Made by a program: the position numbers and the translations under genes | Notes under the pieces: generated by a model | Told to the model about the DNA's origin: nothing | Seen by the model: only the letters and a program-made list of their open reading frames with translations | Databases searched by the model: none | Assembly: GCF_021391495.1 (NCBI RefSeq) | Contig: NZ_CP090063.1 | Location: 1,860,001-1,924,000 of the forward strand | DNA length: 64,000 nucleotides | Reading direction: 5' to 3' | Origin: Amycolatopsis acidiphila | GTDB taxonomy: Bacteria; Actinomycetota; Actinomycetes; Mycobacteriales; Pseudonocardiaceae | In this document: in pieces, positions 36,060 to 46,445 of the stretch | Layout of the letters: each line of letters begins with the position of its first letter | Position numbering within the stretch: position 1 is the first letter of the stretch

Positions 36060-38422
36060 TGCCCGCCGAAGCCAGAATTCCTACCTGGCACGACTTCCGG
36101 CTGGTCCCTTCGGCGCTGGTCCTCTGGCTGGGCGTACTGACCGGGTTGCTCTGGAGCTGGTGGGCCGCACTGGCAGGTGGCGTGGCCGCGGTCGCGGTGG
36201 CTTCACTCCTGTTGTGGCGATGGCGGGCAACGCGCCCCAGGTGGTTCGCCGGCGCGGGTGCGTTGTTGCTGGCTGGGCTGCTTCTTGCCGGCCCACTGGC
36301 CGTACGCCTCCACCAGGCGCAGCACGATCCGCTGTCCGCGCTGGGCGTACACGGAGCGACAGCCACGCTGCGTGTCACGGTGAACGAGCGACCGAAGCCG
36401 ATCGAGTCCGCCGGCTACGCCGGTCAACAAGCGGGTGCGCGGTCGGTGGTCATCACGGCGACAACCCAGCAAGCCGAGGCGGCGGGCAGGCCCGTCGGCA
36501 CGAGGGGACGGGTGGTGCTGCTCGCCCCGTTCCAATCCTGGTCGAGCCTGCTGCCCGGCCAGGACGTGACGGCCAAAGGCTCACTCGCTCTCCCCCGCGA
36601 CGCGGACCTGACCGTAGCGGTGGTGTACGTGCGGGGGCCGCCGGTGGCGGCCAGTGGGGCGCCCTGGTGGCAACGAGCGGCCGAGTCCACGCGGGCGGCT
36701 CTTCGCCAGGCCTGCTCTGTCCTGTCCGAGGACGCGGCGGGGCTCCTCCCGGGGTTGGTCGTCGGCGATACCAGCGGGGTATCGCCGCAGGTCCAGCGCG
36801 AGTTCAAGGATGCCGGGCTCTCCCACCTGATGGCGGTCAGCGGGAGCAATCTGGCAGTCGTGGCCGGGGCTGTTCTGTTGCTCCTCCGGGTATTGCGCGT
36901 TGGGCCGCGACTATCCGCGGTAGTGGCCGGGTTGGCGCTCGTCGGCTTCGTGATCCTCACCGGTGGCGAGCCGAGCGTGCTCCGTGCCGGAGTGATGGGC
37001 GCGATCGGTCTCCTGGCGCTGGCACTGGGACGGCAACGATCGGTACTGCCGGCGTTGGCGGCCGCGGTATGCGTCCTGGTGGTCTACGACCCGGCGATGG
37101 CCGTGAGCTTCGGCTTCGCGTTGTCGGTCCTCGCTACCGCCGGGCTCGTGCTGCTGGCGCCGCGCTGGGCCGCCGCGATGACTAGGCACGGCGTGCCGCC
37201 CGGACTTGCCGAAGGGCTCGCCATCCCGCTCGCCGCCTTCCTGGTCACCGCGCCGGTGATCGCCGGGATGGCCGGGCAGATCAGCGTCGTCTCGATCGCG
37301 GCGAACATCCTGGCCGCCCCGGTGGTCGCCCCGGCCACGGTCCTGGGCGTGGTGACAGCCGTGCTGGCCCTGTTCTGGCCGGCCGCGGCCAAGCTGCCCG
37401 CGCTCGCGGCAGGTCCCGAGGCGCACTGGCTCCTCCTGGTCGCCCACCACGCATCCCGGGTACCCGGTGCGGTTCTGCCTTGGCCCGGCGGCTGGTGGGG
37501 CGGGCTTTTGGCTCTCGTCGCGGTGGCCGTGCTGGTGGTGGTCCTGCGGCGGCCGCGTCTGCGGGTCGGGTTGGCGCTCGCACTGGTGTGCGTGCTGCTG
37601 GTTGTGGTGCCGGTCCAGGTGATCGCACCGGGTTGGCCACCGGCGGGATGGGCGATGGTGGCTTGCGACGTCGGTCAAGGGGACGCGGAGGTCCTCTCGA
37701 CGGCCGAACCCGGGCGCGCGATCGTCGTCGACACCGGTCCCGAGCCAGGCCCGGTCGACGAGTGCCTCGGGCGGCTGGGTGTCGACCGGGTGCCGCTGGT
37801 GGTGCTGAGCCACCTGCACGCCGACCACATCAGTGGCCTGGACTCGGTGTTCGACGGCCGCTCGGTCGGCGCGGTGGCGGTCGGACCTGGCCGGATGCCG
37901 GCGTGGGCTTGGCGGCAGGTGGCTCAGATCGCGGCACGGCACGGCGTGCCGTTGCTGGAACTGGAACTCGGCCAGCGGCTGGACTGGCCCGGACTGTCTC
38001 TGGAGGTGATCGGACCGCTTTACGTTGGTTCCCAGCAAGACGACGACGCGGACGGAACGAATATCAACAACACGTCGATCGTGCTGCGAGCGTTGACATC
38101 CGTTGGACGCGTTCTGCTCACCGGCGATGTCGAGCTATTGGCGCAAGCCGACTTGCTCGACAGCGGCGCGGATCTCCACGCGGAGGTGCTGAAGGTTCCT
38201 CATCACGGAAGCAGGTTCTCCAATCCACGCTTCCTCGCCGCCGTCGCTCCCCGGCTCGCACTCATCAGTGTCGGCGCGGGCAACAGCTACGGCCATCCCA
38301 GCAAATCCACTGTGGACTCGCTGGTGGCCGACGGCGCGCTGGTCACCCGCACCGACACCGACGGCGACACGGCGGTGATCGCCGACAGCGGAGAACCGGC
38401 GGTGGTGCGAAGGGGAAAGTGA
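36059..38422 (+). CDS. comEC: ComEC/Rec2-family DNA uptake channel
   Basis: 787 residues. N-terminal membrane/OB-like part, a competence domain with multiple helices beginning LPGLVVGDTSGVSPQVQREFKDAGLSHLMAVSGSNL, and a C-terminal metallo-beta-lactamase domain (SHLHADHISGLDSVF; VLKVPHHGSRFSN; HPSKST). Proposed to pass single-stranded DNA through the membrane, the C-terminal domain perhaps degrading one strand. Whether these bacteria are competent is unknown. The ATG sits on the comEA stop; the end is 2 bp from the convergent thrC stop. Confidence 0.93.
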   Translation: MPAEARIPTWHDFRLVPSALVLWLGVLTGLLWSWWAALAGGVAAVAVASLLLWRWRATRPRWFAGAGALLLAGLLLAGPLAVRLHQAQHDPLSALGVHGATATLRVTVNERPKPIESAGYAGQQAGARSVVITATTQQAEAAGRPVGTRGRVVLLAPFQSWSSLLPGQDVTAKGSLALPRDADLTVAVVYVRGPPVAASGAPWWQRAAESTRAALRQACSVLSEDAAGLLPGLVVGDTSGVSPQVQREFKDAGLSHLMAVSGSNLAVVAGAVLLLLRVLRVGPRLSAVVAGLALVGFVILTGGEPSVLRAGVMGAIGLLALALGRQRSVLPALAAAVCVLVVYDPAMAVSFGFALSVLATAGLVLLAPRWAAAMTRHGVPPGLAEGLAIPLAAFLVTAPVIAGMAGQISVVSIAANILAAPVVAPATVLGVVTAVLALFWPAAAKLPALAAGPEAHWLLLVAHHASRVPGAVLPWPGGWWGGLLALVAVAVLVVVLRRPRLRVGLALALVCVLLVVVPVQVIAPGWPPAGWAMVACDVGQGDAEVLSTAEPGRAIVVDTGPEPGPVDECLGRLGVDRVPLVVLSHLHADHISGLDSVFDGRSVGAVAVGPGRMPAWAWRQVAQIAARHGVPLLELELGQRLDWPGLSLEVIGPLYVGSQQDDDADGTNINNTSIVLRALTSVGRVLLTGDVELLAQADLLDSGADLHAEVLKVPHHGSRFSNPRFLAAVAPRLALISVGAGNSYGHPSKSTVDSLVADGALVTRTDTDGDTAVIADSGEPAVVRRGK

Positions 38423-38424
38423 AC

Positions 38425-39690
38425 TCAGCTCTCGAGAGCGCGGCGCACGGCGTCCACCGAGGGCGGAACTGTGGCCTTCGGTCCGACCTGGCCTTCGATC
38501 GCGTCGAGAGTCTTCAGCCCGTCACCGGTGATGAGCAGGACGGTCTCGGCGTCGGGGTCGAGTTTGCCGGTCTCGATGAGCTTCTTCGCCGTCGCGACGG
38601 TGACGCCGCCGGCGGTCTCGGTGAAGATGCCTTCGGTGCGGGCCAGCAGCCGGATCCCCTCGACGACCTCCTCGTCGGAGACGTCCTCGATCGCACCGCC
38701 GGTGCGGTTGACGGTGTCGAGCACGTAGGGGCCGTCCGCCGGGTTCCCGATGGCCAGCGAGCGGGCGATGGTGTCCGGCTTGACCGGCTGGACGACGTCG
38801 TGCCCGTTGCGGAAGGCGGTCGAGACGGGGGAGCAGCCGGTGGCCTGCGCGCCGAAGACCTTGTACGGGGTCTCTTCGACGAGGCCGAGCTTGCCGAACT
38901 CGCGGAAACCCTTGTCCACCTTGGTCAGCTGCGAACCGGAGGCGATCGGCACGACGATCTGCTCCGGCAGCCGCCAGCCCAGCTGCTCGGCGACCTCGAA
39001 AGCGAGCGTCTTCGAGCCCTCCGAGTAGTACGGCCGGACGTTGACGTTCACGAACGCCCACGTCTCGTGCTCGGCGGCGAGCTGGGTCGCGAGGCGGTTG
39101 ACGTCGTCGTAGTTGCCGTCGACGGCGATCAGGTTGCCGTCGTAGACCGCGGTGGTGAGGATCTTGGCGCGTTCGAGAGAGGAGGGGATGAGCACGACGG
39201 ACTGCCAGCCCGCGCGGGCCGCTGCGGCCGCGACGGCGTTGGCCAGGTTGCCTGTCGACGGGCAGGCGAGGGTGTCAAAGCCGAACTCGCGGGCCGCGGC
39301 GAGCGCGACGGCGACCACGCGGTCCTTGAACGAGTGGGTCGGGTTACCGGTGTCGTCCTTGACCCAGACCCGCTTCAGGCCCAGGGCCTTCGCGAGGCGA
39401 TCGGCACGCACCAGCCTCGTACAGCCCGGCTCGGTATTGGGGATCTCCTCGACGTTCGAGGGCACCGGCAGGAGCTTCTTGTACCGCCAGATGTTGCGCG
39501 GACCGGCCTCGATGTCCTCGCGGCGGACGCGGCCGAAGTCGTACGCGACCTCGAGCGGCGAGAAGTCCTCGGCGGACACGAACTCGGGAGCCAGCGGCTG
39601 GCGGTGGCCCTCTTCCTTGGAGACCAGCTCCACGGCCGGGCCCAGGTCCAGGGTGCGCTTGGTCGAGGTCGAGCTGAGGGCTGCAGTCAT
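38425..39690 (-). CDS. thrC: Threonine synthase
   Basis: 421 residues. The PLP lysine is in WVKDDTGNPTHSFKDRVVAVAL, and LACPSTGNLANAVAAAAARAG is the phosphate-binding loop region; VPIASGSQLTKVDKGF follows. Long form with an N-terminal extension of about 80 residues. Converts O-phosphohomoserine to threonine. AGGAAAGGA precedes the ATG and lies directly after a SAM-I riboswitch, so SAM should control its translation. Stands alone, away from hom and thrB. Confidence 0.93.
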   Translation of the reverse strand: MTAALSSTSTKRTLDLGPAVELVSKEEGHRQPLAPEFVSAEDFSPLEVAYDFGRVRREDIEAGPRNIWRYKKLLPVPSNVEEIPNTEPGCTRLVRADRLAKALGLKRVWVKDDTGNPTHSFKDRVVAVALAAAREFGFDTLACPSTGNLANAVAAAAARAGWQSVVLIPSSLERAKILTTAVYDGNLIAVDGNYDDVNRLATQLAAEHETWAFVNVNVRPYYSEGSKTLAFEVAEQLGWRLPEQIVVPIASGSQLTKVDKGFREFGKLGLVEETPYKVFGAQATGCSPVSTAFRNGHDVVQPVKPDTIARSLAIGNPADGPYVLDTVNRTGGAIEDVSDEEVVEGIRLLARTEGIFTETAGGVTVATAKKLIETGKLDPDAETVLLITGDGLKTLDAIEGQVGPKATVPPSVDAVRRALES

Positions 39691-39704
39691 CGCGAGGTCC
39701 TTTC

Positions 39705-39833
39705 CTCATCTGCCCCGCTGGCGCGGGCCGGAATTGGCACCGTGATCGTCAGCTACCTCGCGGAATCGAGATGACAGGCTGACGCCGGTTGCCGGGGCTT
39801 CATCGGGCCGTTCCCTCTGCCCCTCTGGATGAG
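39705..39833 (-). promoter_or_regulatory. SAM-I (S-box) riboswitch controlling thrC
   Basis: On the minus strand the leader reads AGAGGGAACGGCCCGATGAA then GCCCCGGCAACC, and later GGTGCCAATTCC: the core of the S-box (GGA..GGCCC.ATGAAGCC.CGGCAACC...GGTGCcAAtTCC). P1 is CTCATC (39833-39828) with GATGAG (39710-39705). The ribosome site GAAAGGA follows P1 at once and no U-run is seen, so translational control is likely. SAM-IV was considered but its core differs. Confidence 0.88.
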
Positions 39834-39946
39834 CGGTATTCAATTTTCGGCGTGCCCGAGGGCAACGCAGCTGCAACAAACATACGACACGGGTCGCGAT
39901 CGACGCCATGCCCCTGCGGACTTCGTCACCGTGGCAGGATCGTGGG

Positions 39947-40927
39947 GTGACCGCGCCAGCCACCACCACGTCGTCGCTGCACCTCGTCCTCGGCGAGGAA
40001 GAACTGCTTGTCGAGCGGGCCGTTCGCGCTGCGCTGGACTCGGCACGACTGGTAGACCCGGCCGCCGACATGACCCGGGTTCGCGTGTCCGAACTCACCG
40101 CTCCCGCGCTCGCCGAGCTCGTCAGCCCGTCGCTGTTCAGCGAAGGGCGGGTCATCGTGCTCGACGCCGCGCAGGACATCTCGCAGGAGCTGGCCGACGC
40201 GGTGCTGTCCTACCTCAAGTCGCCCGCGGACGGGGTCGTGCTCGTCGTCGTGCACACCGGCGGCGGCCGAAGCAAGGCGGCGAAGGCATTGCCCGCCGCG
40301 TTGCGCAAGGCCGGTGCACAGATAGCCGACTGCCCGAAGATCACCAAGCCCGCCGAGCGGGAATCGTTCGTACGCAACGAAATCCGGCAAGCGGGAGGGC
40401 GCATCGACGCGAGCGCGGTCGCTGCCCTCATCGACGCGGTCGGCTCGAACCTCCGGGAACTCGCGTCTGCCGCGGCCCAGCTCGTCGCCGACTCCGGTGG
40501 CAAGGTCGACGAGGAAGCAGTACGGCGGTACCACCGAGGGCGCGCCGACGTGACGGGCTTCGCGGTGGCGGAGAACGCCGTCGCCGGTGACCGTTCCGCG
40601 GCGCTCGAGTCGATGCGCTGGGCTGAGCAGATCGGCGTCCCGCACGTCCTGGTGGCCGACGCCCTCGCCGACGCGGTCCGGACCATCGCGCGGGTGTCCG
40701 CCGCGGGGCGTGGCAACCCGAACCAGATGGCCGGTGAGCTGGGGATGCCGCCGTGGAAGATCCGCAAGGCGCAGGGGCAGGCCCGAGGCTGGGGCGCGGC
40801 AGGCCTGAACAAGGCGATGGCGATCGTGGCTCGGGTGAACGCCGAGGTCAAAGGTGCCGCGGCCGATCCGTCCTACGCGCTCGAACGAGCGATCCTCGAC
40901 CTTGCGGACGCCCGCGACTTGCGCTGA
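39947..40927 (+). CDS. holA: DNA polymerase III delta subunit
   Basis: About 326 residues from GTG 39947. LHLVLGEEELLVERAVRAAL is the delta-subunit start; LVDPAADMTRVRVSEL, SLFSEGRVIVLDAAQ, and the helical lid and collar (GSNLRELASAAAQLVADSGGKVDEE; PPWKIRKAQGQARGW) follow. Clamp-loader wrench that opens the sliding clamp. Same position after comEC as in mycobacteria. The last codons (RDLR and stop) form the first unit of the 25-bp repeat array that follows. Confidence 0.93.
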   Translation: MTAPATTTSSLHLVLGEEELLVERAVRAALDSARLVDPAADMTRVRVSELTAPALAELVSPSLFSEGRVIVLDAAQDISQELADAVLSYLKSPADGVVLVVVHTGGGRSKAAKALPAALRKAGAQIADCPKITKPAERESFVRNEIRQAGGRIDASAVAALIDAVGSNLRELASAAAQLVADSGGKVDEEAVRRYHRGRADVTGFAVAENAVAGDRSAALESMRWAEQIGVPHVLVADALADAVRTIARVSAAGRGNPNQMAGELGMPPWKIRKAQGQARGWGAAGLNKAMAIVARVNAEVKGAAADPSYALERAILDLADARDLR

Positions 40928-41245
40928 TCGGGGCGTTCGTGACCTGCGCCGACCCCGGCGCCCGTGAGCTGCGTTGACCCGGATGGCTGGCGACTTGTGC
41001 TGACCTCTGCGCCCGCGACCGGGGTCGATCCGGACGGCTGAGGACCTGCATTGACCCTGGCGTCCGCGACCGGCGCTGACCGGTTGCCTGGCGACCTGCG
41101 TCTGACCCCGGCGTCCGCGACCGGCGTTGACCCGGACGTTCGTGACTTGCGTTGACCCGGGCGCTCGTGGTCGGCGTTGGTCCGGACGGCTGACGACTGC
41201 GCTGATCCCGGCGCCCGCGACCGGCACTGACCCGGACGCTCCGAC
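40907..41245 (+). repeat. 25-bp tandem repeat, about 13 copies, beginning in holA's last codons
   Basis: Units of 25 bp (a few 23-28) of the form GGCGCCCGCGACC then GGCGTTGACCCG. The first unit, 40907-40931, spans holA's final codons GACGCCCGCGACTTGCGCTG and stop. Copies alternate GGCG- and GACG-starting units, as if a dimer amplified. The adjacent minus-strand frame running through holA is a shadow. Confidence 0.8.
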
Positions 41246-41417
41246 TCAGGCGGGCGTGAACCGGGCCGGTCGAGCGGCGTGATTTGCGCTGATGCGGGCA
41301 GGGGTAGCCCGACGGGCCCAGTTCGAGTCGTGCTCGTCATTGGCATGTCGACCAGGAGAAACGCAGGAGGCCCGCCGCAGTGTGACGGGCCTCCTGAAAA
41401 GCGCGGAACGAGTCAGC
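40928..41417. other. 490-bp gap between holA and rpsT
   Basis: Holds the 25-bp repeat array to 41245, then about 120 bp without a recognised feature, then the rpsT terminator hairpin (41365-41395). No gene seen on either strand. Confidence 0.6.
41365..41395 (-). terminator. Terminator of rpsT
   Basis: AGGAGGCCCG (41365-41374) and CGGGCCTCCT (41386-41395), perfect 10-bp arms, 11-nt loop, 22 bp after the rpsT stop. In the minus direction GCGTTTC follows. TTTTC also precedes, so it could work from both sides. Confidence 0.75.
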
Positions 41418-41678
41418 TCAGAGCTGGTTGGCGCGCTTCGCCATGGCGGACTTCTTGTTGGCGGCCTGGTTCGGGTGGAGGACACCCTTGCTGGCGGCCT
41501 TGTCCAGCTTCCTGGCGGCGGCCTGCTGCAGCTCGAGCGCCTTGTCCTTGTCGCCGGCCTCGGCGGCCTCGCGGAACTTGCGGATCGCGGTCTTGACCGA
41601 GGACTTGATCGACTGGTTGCGCTGGCGCGCCTTCTCGTTGGTGGCGATGCGCTTGATCTGGGACTTGATGTTGGCCAC
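41418..41678 (-). CDS. rpsT: 30S ribosomal protein S20
   Basis: 86 residues, all helical and basic: [35 protein letters not shown] at the start and [21 protein letters not shown] at the end. GTG start with AAGGAG 8 bp upstream. Convergent with holA across the repeat array, as in mycobacteria where rpsT is opposite to holA. Confidence 0.96.
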   Translation of the reverse strand: MANIKSQIKRIATNEKARQRNQSIKSSVKTAIRKFREAAEAGDKDKALELQQAAARKLDKAASKGVLHPNQAANKKSAMAKRANQL

Positions 41679-42030
41679 GCGGGCGCTCCTTGATCGTTTC
41701 GGCGTATTCGCTGCCGCGTCTCAGTGGCCCCGGCGGACCGGGCTTCCTCCTTGGCGGAATGCCACACGGCAACGACCAATAACGTTACCAGCCGGTGTCG
41801 CCGGTCCAGCCCGTAGGTCGAAGCAGCGCGAGACGGGATGCCACTGCGATTCGGCGGCCGTGCGCCGCCATCCAGCAGCGCACGCGGGGAGGGTCGGCTG
41901 ACGGGGGGTGCTGACGGGCGGAGGGCGAGTGACGGGGGTCGCGATGGCGGGGGCGGTGGCTCATGGGGGTTGGGCGTGAGATATCCAGGGTCTGGACCTT
42001 CGGCGCTCGGCAGAAGGGAAAAGGCCCGCT
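41679..42030. other. 352-bp gap between rpsT and the EamA transporter
   Basis: The rpsT leader occupies 41679-41790; TAACGT (minus strand, 41787-41782) is a possible -10. GC-rich DNA from 41850 to 41970 contains GGGGG runs but no gene, RNA or clear promoter that I can recognise. AAGGGAAAAGG lies shortly before the transporter GTG. Confidence 0.4.
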
Positions 42031-43269
42031 GTGAACGGTACGGCCCTGTCGCTCGTCCTGGTGGCTGCGTTCGTCCATGCGGGGTGGAACCTCGCCGCCA
42101 AGCGGGTGGCCGGTGGGGGTGCCCGGTTCGTTTTCCTGTACTACACGGTGGGTGCCGCCGTGTGCGTGCCGGTGGCTGTCGTGACGTTGTTCCTCGAGCC
42201 GCAGCGTCCGCAATGGACCTGGCTGCTCGCCGCCGTGCTGACCGCCGTCTTCCACGTCCTGTACGGCGTCATCCTGCAACGTGGGTACGCCGTCGGTGAC
42301 CTGTCCGTGGTGTACCCGCTCGCCCGGGGTAGTGGCCCGCTGTTGTCGGTCTTCGCGGCTGTCTTGTTCTTTGGAGAGCGGCCGGGTGCCCTGGGTTTGG
42401 TCGGGGCGGTTCTGGTCGTCGCCGGGGTGCTGCTGATCGGCACCGGCTCCAGTGCGCGGCGCGCCGGCACCCGCGCCGGTGCCGACACCACCGGCTCCGA
42501 CGCCGGGCGCCCCGAGGCCGATACCGACACTGGCACCAGCGCCGGGACCGGGCTCCTCGACGGCGGCACCAGGCATACCAGCGCCGATACCACGCTCCCG
42601 GCTACCGGCAGCGCCCACAGTGGGCTCCCCGATACCGGGTTCGCCGACACCGGCACGGGGCTGGCCAACACCGGTGCCGCTCAAGCCAGCGCCGATACCG
42701 ACACCAGCGCCGATACCGACACCAGCGCCGATACCGACACCGGCACGGGGCTGGCCAACACCGGTGCCGGTCAAGCCAGCGCCAACGCCAACACCGGTGC
42801 CGGCCATGCCACCGCCGACACCACCACCAGTTCGGCCGCCCGGCGGAGGCGGCGGGCCGGGATCGGCTACGGGCTGCTCACCGGCGTCACCATCGCCGCC
42901 TACACGCTTTGGGACGATCACTCCGTCAACGCGCTCGCGGTCCCGCCGTTGGTGTACTTCAGCACCGGCACCCTGCTCGAGAGCGTCCTGCTCGCGCCTG
43001 TCGCGCTGCGGCAGGGCGGGACAAGGACCCTGTGGCGCGCGCACCGGCGGGAAGCGGTCGTCGTGGGGCTGCTCTCGCCGGTGGCCTATGTGCTCGTCCT
43101 CTACGCGATGCGCATGGCGCCGGTCAGTCTCGTCGCCCCCGCCCGGGAGGTCAGCATCGTGCTCGGCGGGTTCGCTGCGTGGCTCGTGCTGGGCGAGGCC
43201 AATCCGGTCCGGCGGCTGGTCGGGTCGCTCGTTGTGCTCGCCGGAATTGCCGCGATTGCCGCTTCCTGA
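42031..43269 (+). CDS. EamA/DMT-family transporter with a repeat-expanded central loop
   Basis: 412 residues; normal EamA proteins are about 290. Two five-helix halves are visible: 1-147 (AAFVHAGWNLAAKRV...GDLSVVYPLARGSGPLLSVFAAVLFFGE) and about 270-412 (AYTLWDDHSV...RMAPVSLVAPAREVSIVLGGFAAWLVLGE). Between them lies a loop of about 120 residues rich in Thr, Ala, Asp and Gly made of short repeats (ADTDTS, GLANTGA). The loop is probably disordered and outside the membrane. Exports or imports a small metabolite; substrate unknown. GTG start. Confidence 0.82.
   Translation: MNGTALSLVLVAAFVHAGWNLAAKRVAGGGARFVFLYYTVGAAVCVPVAVVTLFLEPQRPQWTWLLAAVLTAVFHVLYGVILQRGYAVGDLSVVYPLARGSGPLLSVFAAVLFFGERPGALGLVGAVLVVAGVLLIGTGSSARRAGTRAGADTTGSDAGRPEADTDTGTSAGTGLLDGGTRHTSADTTLPATGSAHSGLPDTGFADTGTGLANTGAAQASADTDTSADTDTSADTDTGTGLANTGAGQASANANTGAGHATADTTTSSAARRRRRAGIGYGLLTGVTIAAYTLWDDHSVNALAVPPLVYFSTGTLLESVLLAPVALRQGGTRTLWRAHRREAVVVGLLSPVAYVLVLYAMRMAPVSLVAPAREVSIVLGGFAAWLVLGEANPVRRLVGSLVVLAGIAAIAAS
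42649..42780 (+). repeat. In-frame repeats in the EamA gene
   Basis: GCCGATACCGACACCAGC occurs at 42691-42708 and 42709-42726, with a one-base variant at 42727-42744. A 42-bp block starting ACCGGCACGGGGCTGG recurs at 42649-42690 and 42739-42780. Less regular copies extend over about 42480-42830. All are multiples of three. Confidence 0.8.
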
Positions 43270-43290
43270 CAACTACGATAGGGAGTAGCC

Positions 43291-43671
43291 ATGCAGGTGT
43301 TGACCAGCCGAATCCTCCTTCGCCCCACCGACCCGGAGAGGTCGACCGCGTTCTACCGCGACGTGCTCGGGCTCGCGATCTACCGGACCTTCCCCGGCGG
43401 CACGGTGTTCTTCCTCGGCCAGGGGCTGCTCGAAGTCTCCGGCCGGGCCGACGCCGCCCCCGCGCCGAACGTGGCCGTGTGGCTGCAGGTGCGCGACCTG
43501 GCCGCCGCCGTCGCCGAGCTCGCCGGGCACGGCGTCACCCCCGACCGCGAGCCGCGGCTGGAGCCGTGGGGGCTGCGCGAGGCCTGGATCTCCGACCCCG
43601 ACGGCCTGCGCATCGTGCTCGTCGAGGTCCCGGAGGACCATCCGATCCGCACCGACGTCCGGGCGCCGTGA
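43291..43671 (+). CDS. VOC-family protein
   Basis: 126 residues. SRILLRPTDPERSTAFYRDVLGLAIYRTF and EAWISDPDGLRIVLVEVPEDHP are the two module signatures (DPxGxxIxLVE gives the metal-ligand Glu). GGGAG before the ATG and TACGAT upstream suggest its own promoter. Lyase/dioxygenase fold; substrate unknown. Confidence 0.82.
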   Translation: MQVLTSRILLRPTDPERSTAFYRDVLGLAIYRTFPGGTVFFLGQGLLEVSGRADAAPAPNVAVWLQVRDLAAAVAELAGHGVTPDREPRLEPWGLREAWISDPDGLRIVLVEVPEDHPIRTDVRAP

Positions 43672-43684
43672 CCTGCTGCGCGGC

Positions 43685-43876
43685 GTGGCCTGGTGGGCGG
43701 CCTTCGTACTCACCCTGCTGGCCTCCGCCACCGTCTCGCGCCTGACCTACGGGCCGGTCGGCCTGCACGGGTTCGGCGTCACCCGACGCGGCGTGGGCCG
43801 CACCGCCGTCTACGACGGGGAACAGGCCGACGCGGACGACAACTACGGCGCCGAGGAGGACCTCACGAAGGACTGA
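43685..43876 (+). CDS. Small membrane protein of unknown function (63 aa)
   Basis: One hydrophobic segment ([18 protein letters not shown]) is followed by a Gly/Asp/Glu-rich tail ([20 protein letters not shown]). It begins 14 bp after the VOC gene; the start is uncertain, as no ribosome site is seen and the upstream codons (DLLR) could belong. It overlaps the convergent methyltransferase gene by 14 bp. No family recognised. Confidence 0.45.
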   Translation: MAWWAAFVLTLLASATVSRLTYGPVGLHGFGVTRRGVGRTAVYDGEQADADDNYGAEEDLTKD

Positions 43877-44480
43877 CGGCGCGCAGTTCGGCCGCTGTCG
43901 TGCCGGGGCCGGGCGGGTTCCAGGTCCAGGTCTGCAGGTCGGTGAACCCGGCGGCGGCGACCTCGGCGGCGAGCTCGTGCCGTGGCACCGGCAGCGACTT
44001 CTCGTGTGTGGACAGCACAAGGCGGCCGCCGGGCCGGAGTACTCGCCGCAGCTCCGCGAAGCCGGCCGCGCGGTCGTCCCAGAGCTGGACGTTGTTGACG
44101 CTCAGCACGACGTCGACCGACTCGTCCGGCTGCCCGGTCCGGTCGGCTGTGCCGCCCCGCAGCTCGGCGCTCGGGCACCGGGCCGCGCACAGCGCGAGCA
44201 TCTCCTCGGAGGGATCGACCCCGATGACCCTCCCGGCCTGCTGGGAGGCCGCCATCAGGCCCACGCCGGGACCGGGACCGACGACGAGGACGGTCTCGCC
44301 GGACGTGAGTATCGCCACGTCCACGACATGGCGTTCGGTGCCGGCGTTGCCGCACGCCATCACGGCGCCGCCGATCCTGCCCAGCAGGCCACGGGGACGA
44401 CCGAACGTCCGGTCCAGCACGTGCGCGAGGAAACCCGGCGCTCGCGGCCGGGCCGAGGGGGAGGCAGGTGCGGTGCTCAT
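43863..44480 (-). CDS. Class I SAM-dependent methyltransferase
   Basis: 205 residues. Motif [17 protein letters not shown], acidic residue after beta-2 in [22 protein letters not shown] as motif IV and [17 protein letters not shown] as the post-core strand. Small UbiE-like methyltransferase; substrate unknown. Divergent from lepA, convergent with the small membrane protein. Confidence 0.85.
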   Translation of the reverse strand: MSTAPASPSARPRAPGFLAHVLDRTFGRPRGLLGRIGGAVMACGNAGTERHVVDVAILTSGETVLVVGPGPGVGLMAASQQAGRVIGVDPSEEMLALCAARCPSAELRGGTADRTGQPDESVDVVLSVNNVQLWDDRAAGFAELRRVLRPGGRLVLSTHEKSLPVPRHELAAEVAAAGFTDLQTWTWNPPGPGTTAAELRAVSPS

Positions 44481-44591
44481 ACCTCCAGGTCAGCACTCGC
44501 ACCGTGCGGCGGCATCGGGGATGACCCCCAAATCCCCCTGCACCGGGCATGGGAGACTGGAAGGGCACCCACAACCGAGCCGAGGAAATCA

Positions 44592-46442
<1,851 letters not shown>

Positions 46443-46445
46443 CGC

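Noticed and set aside
39705..39833. SAM-IV riboswitch for the thrC leader
   Set aside because: The core GGCCCGATGAAGCCCCGGCAACC-type order and closing P1 are those of SAM-I; the SAM-IV arrangement after the CCGGC core is not seen.
39926..41227. 433-codon minus-strand frame through holA and the repeat array
   Set aside because: Antisense of holA plus a repeat read in a fortuitously open frame; no domain and no start signal.
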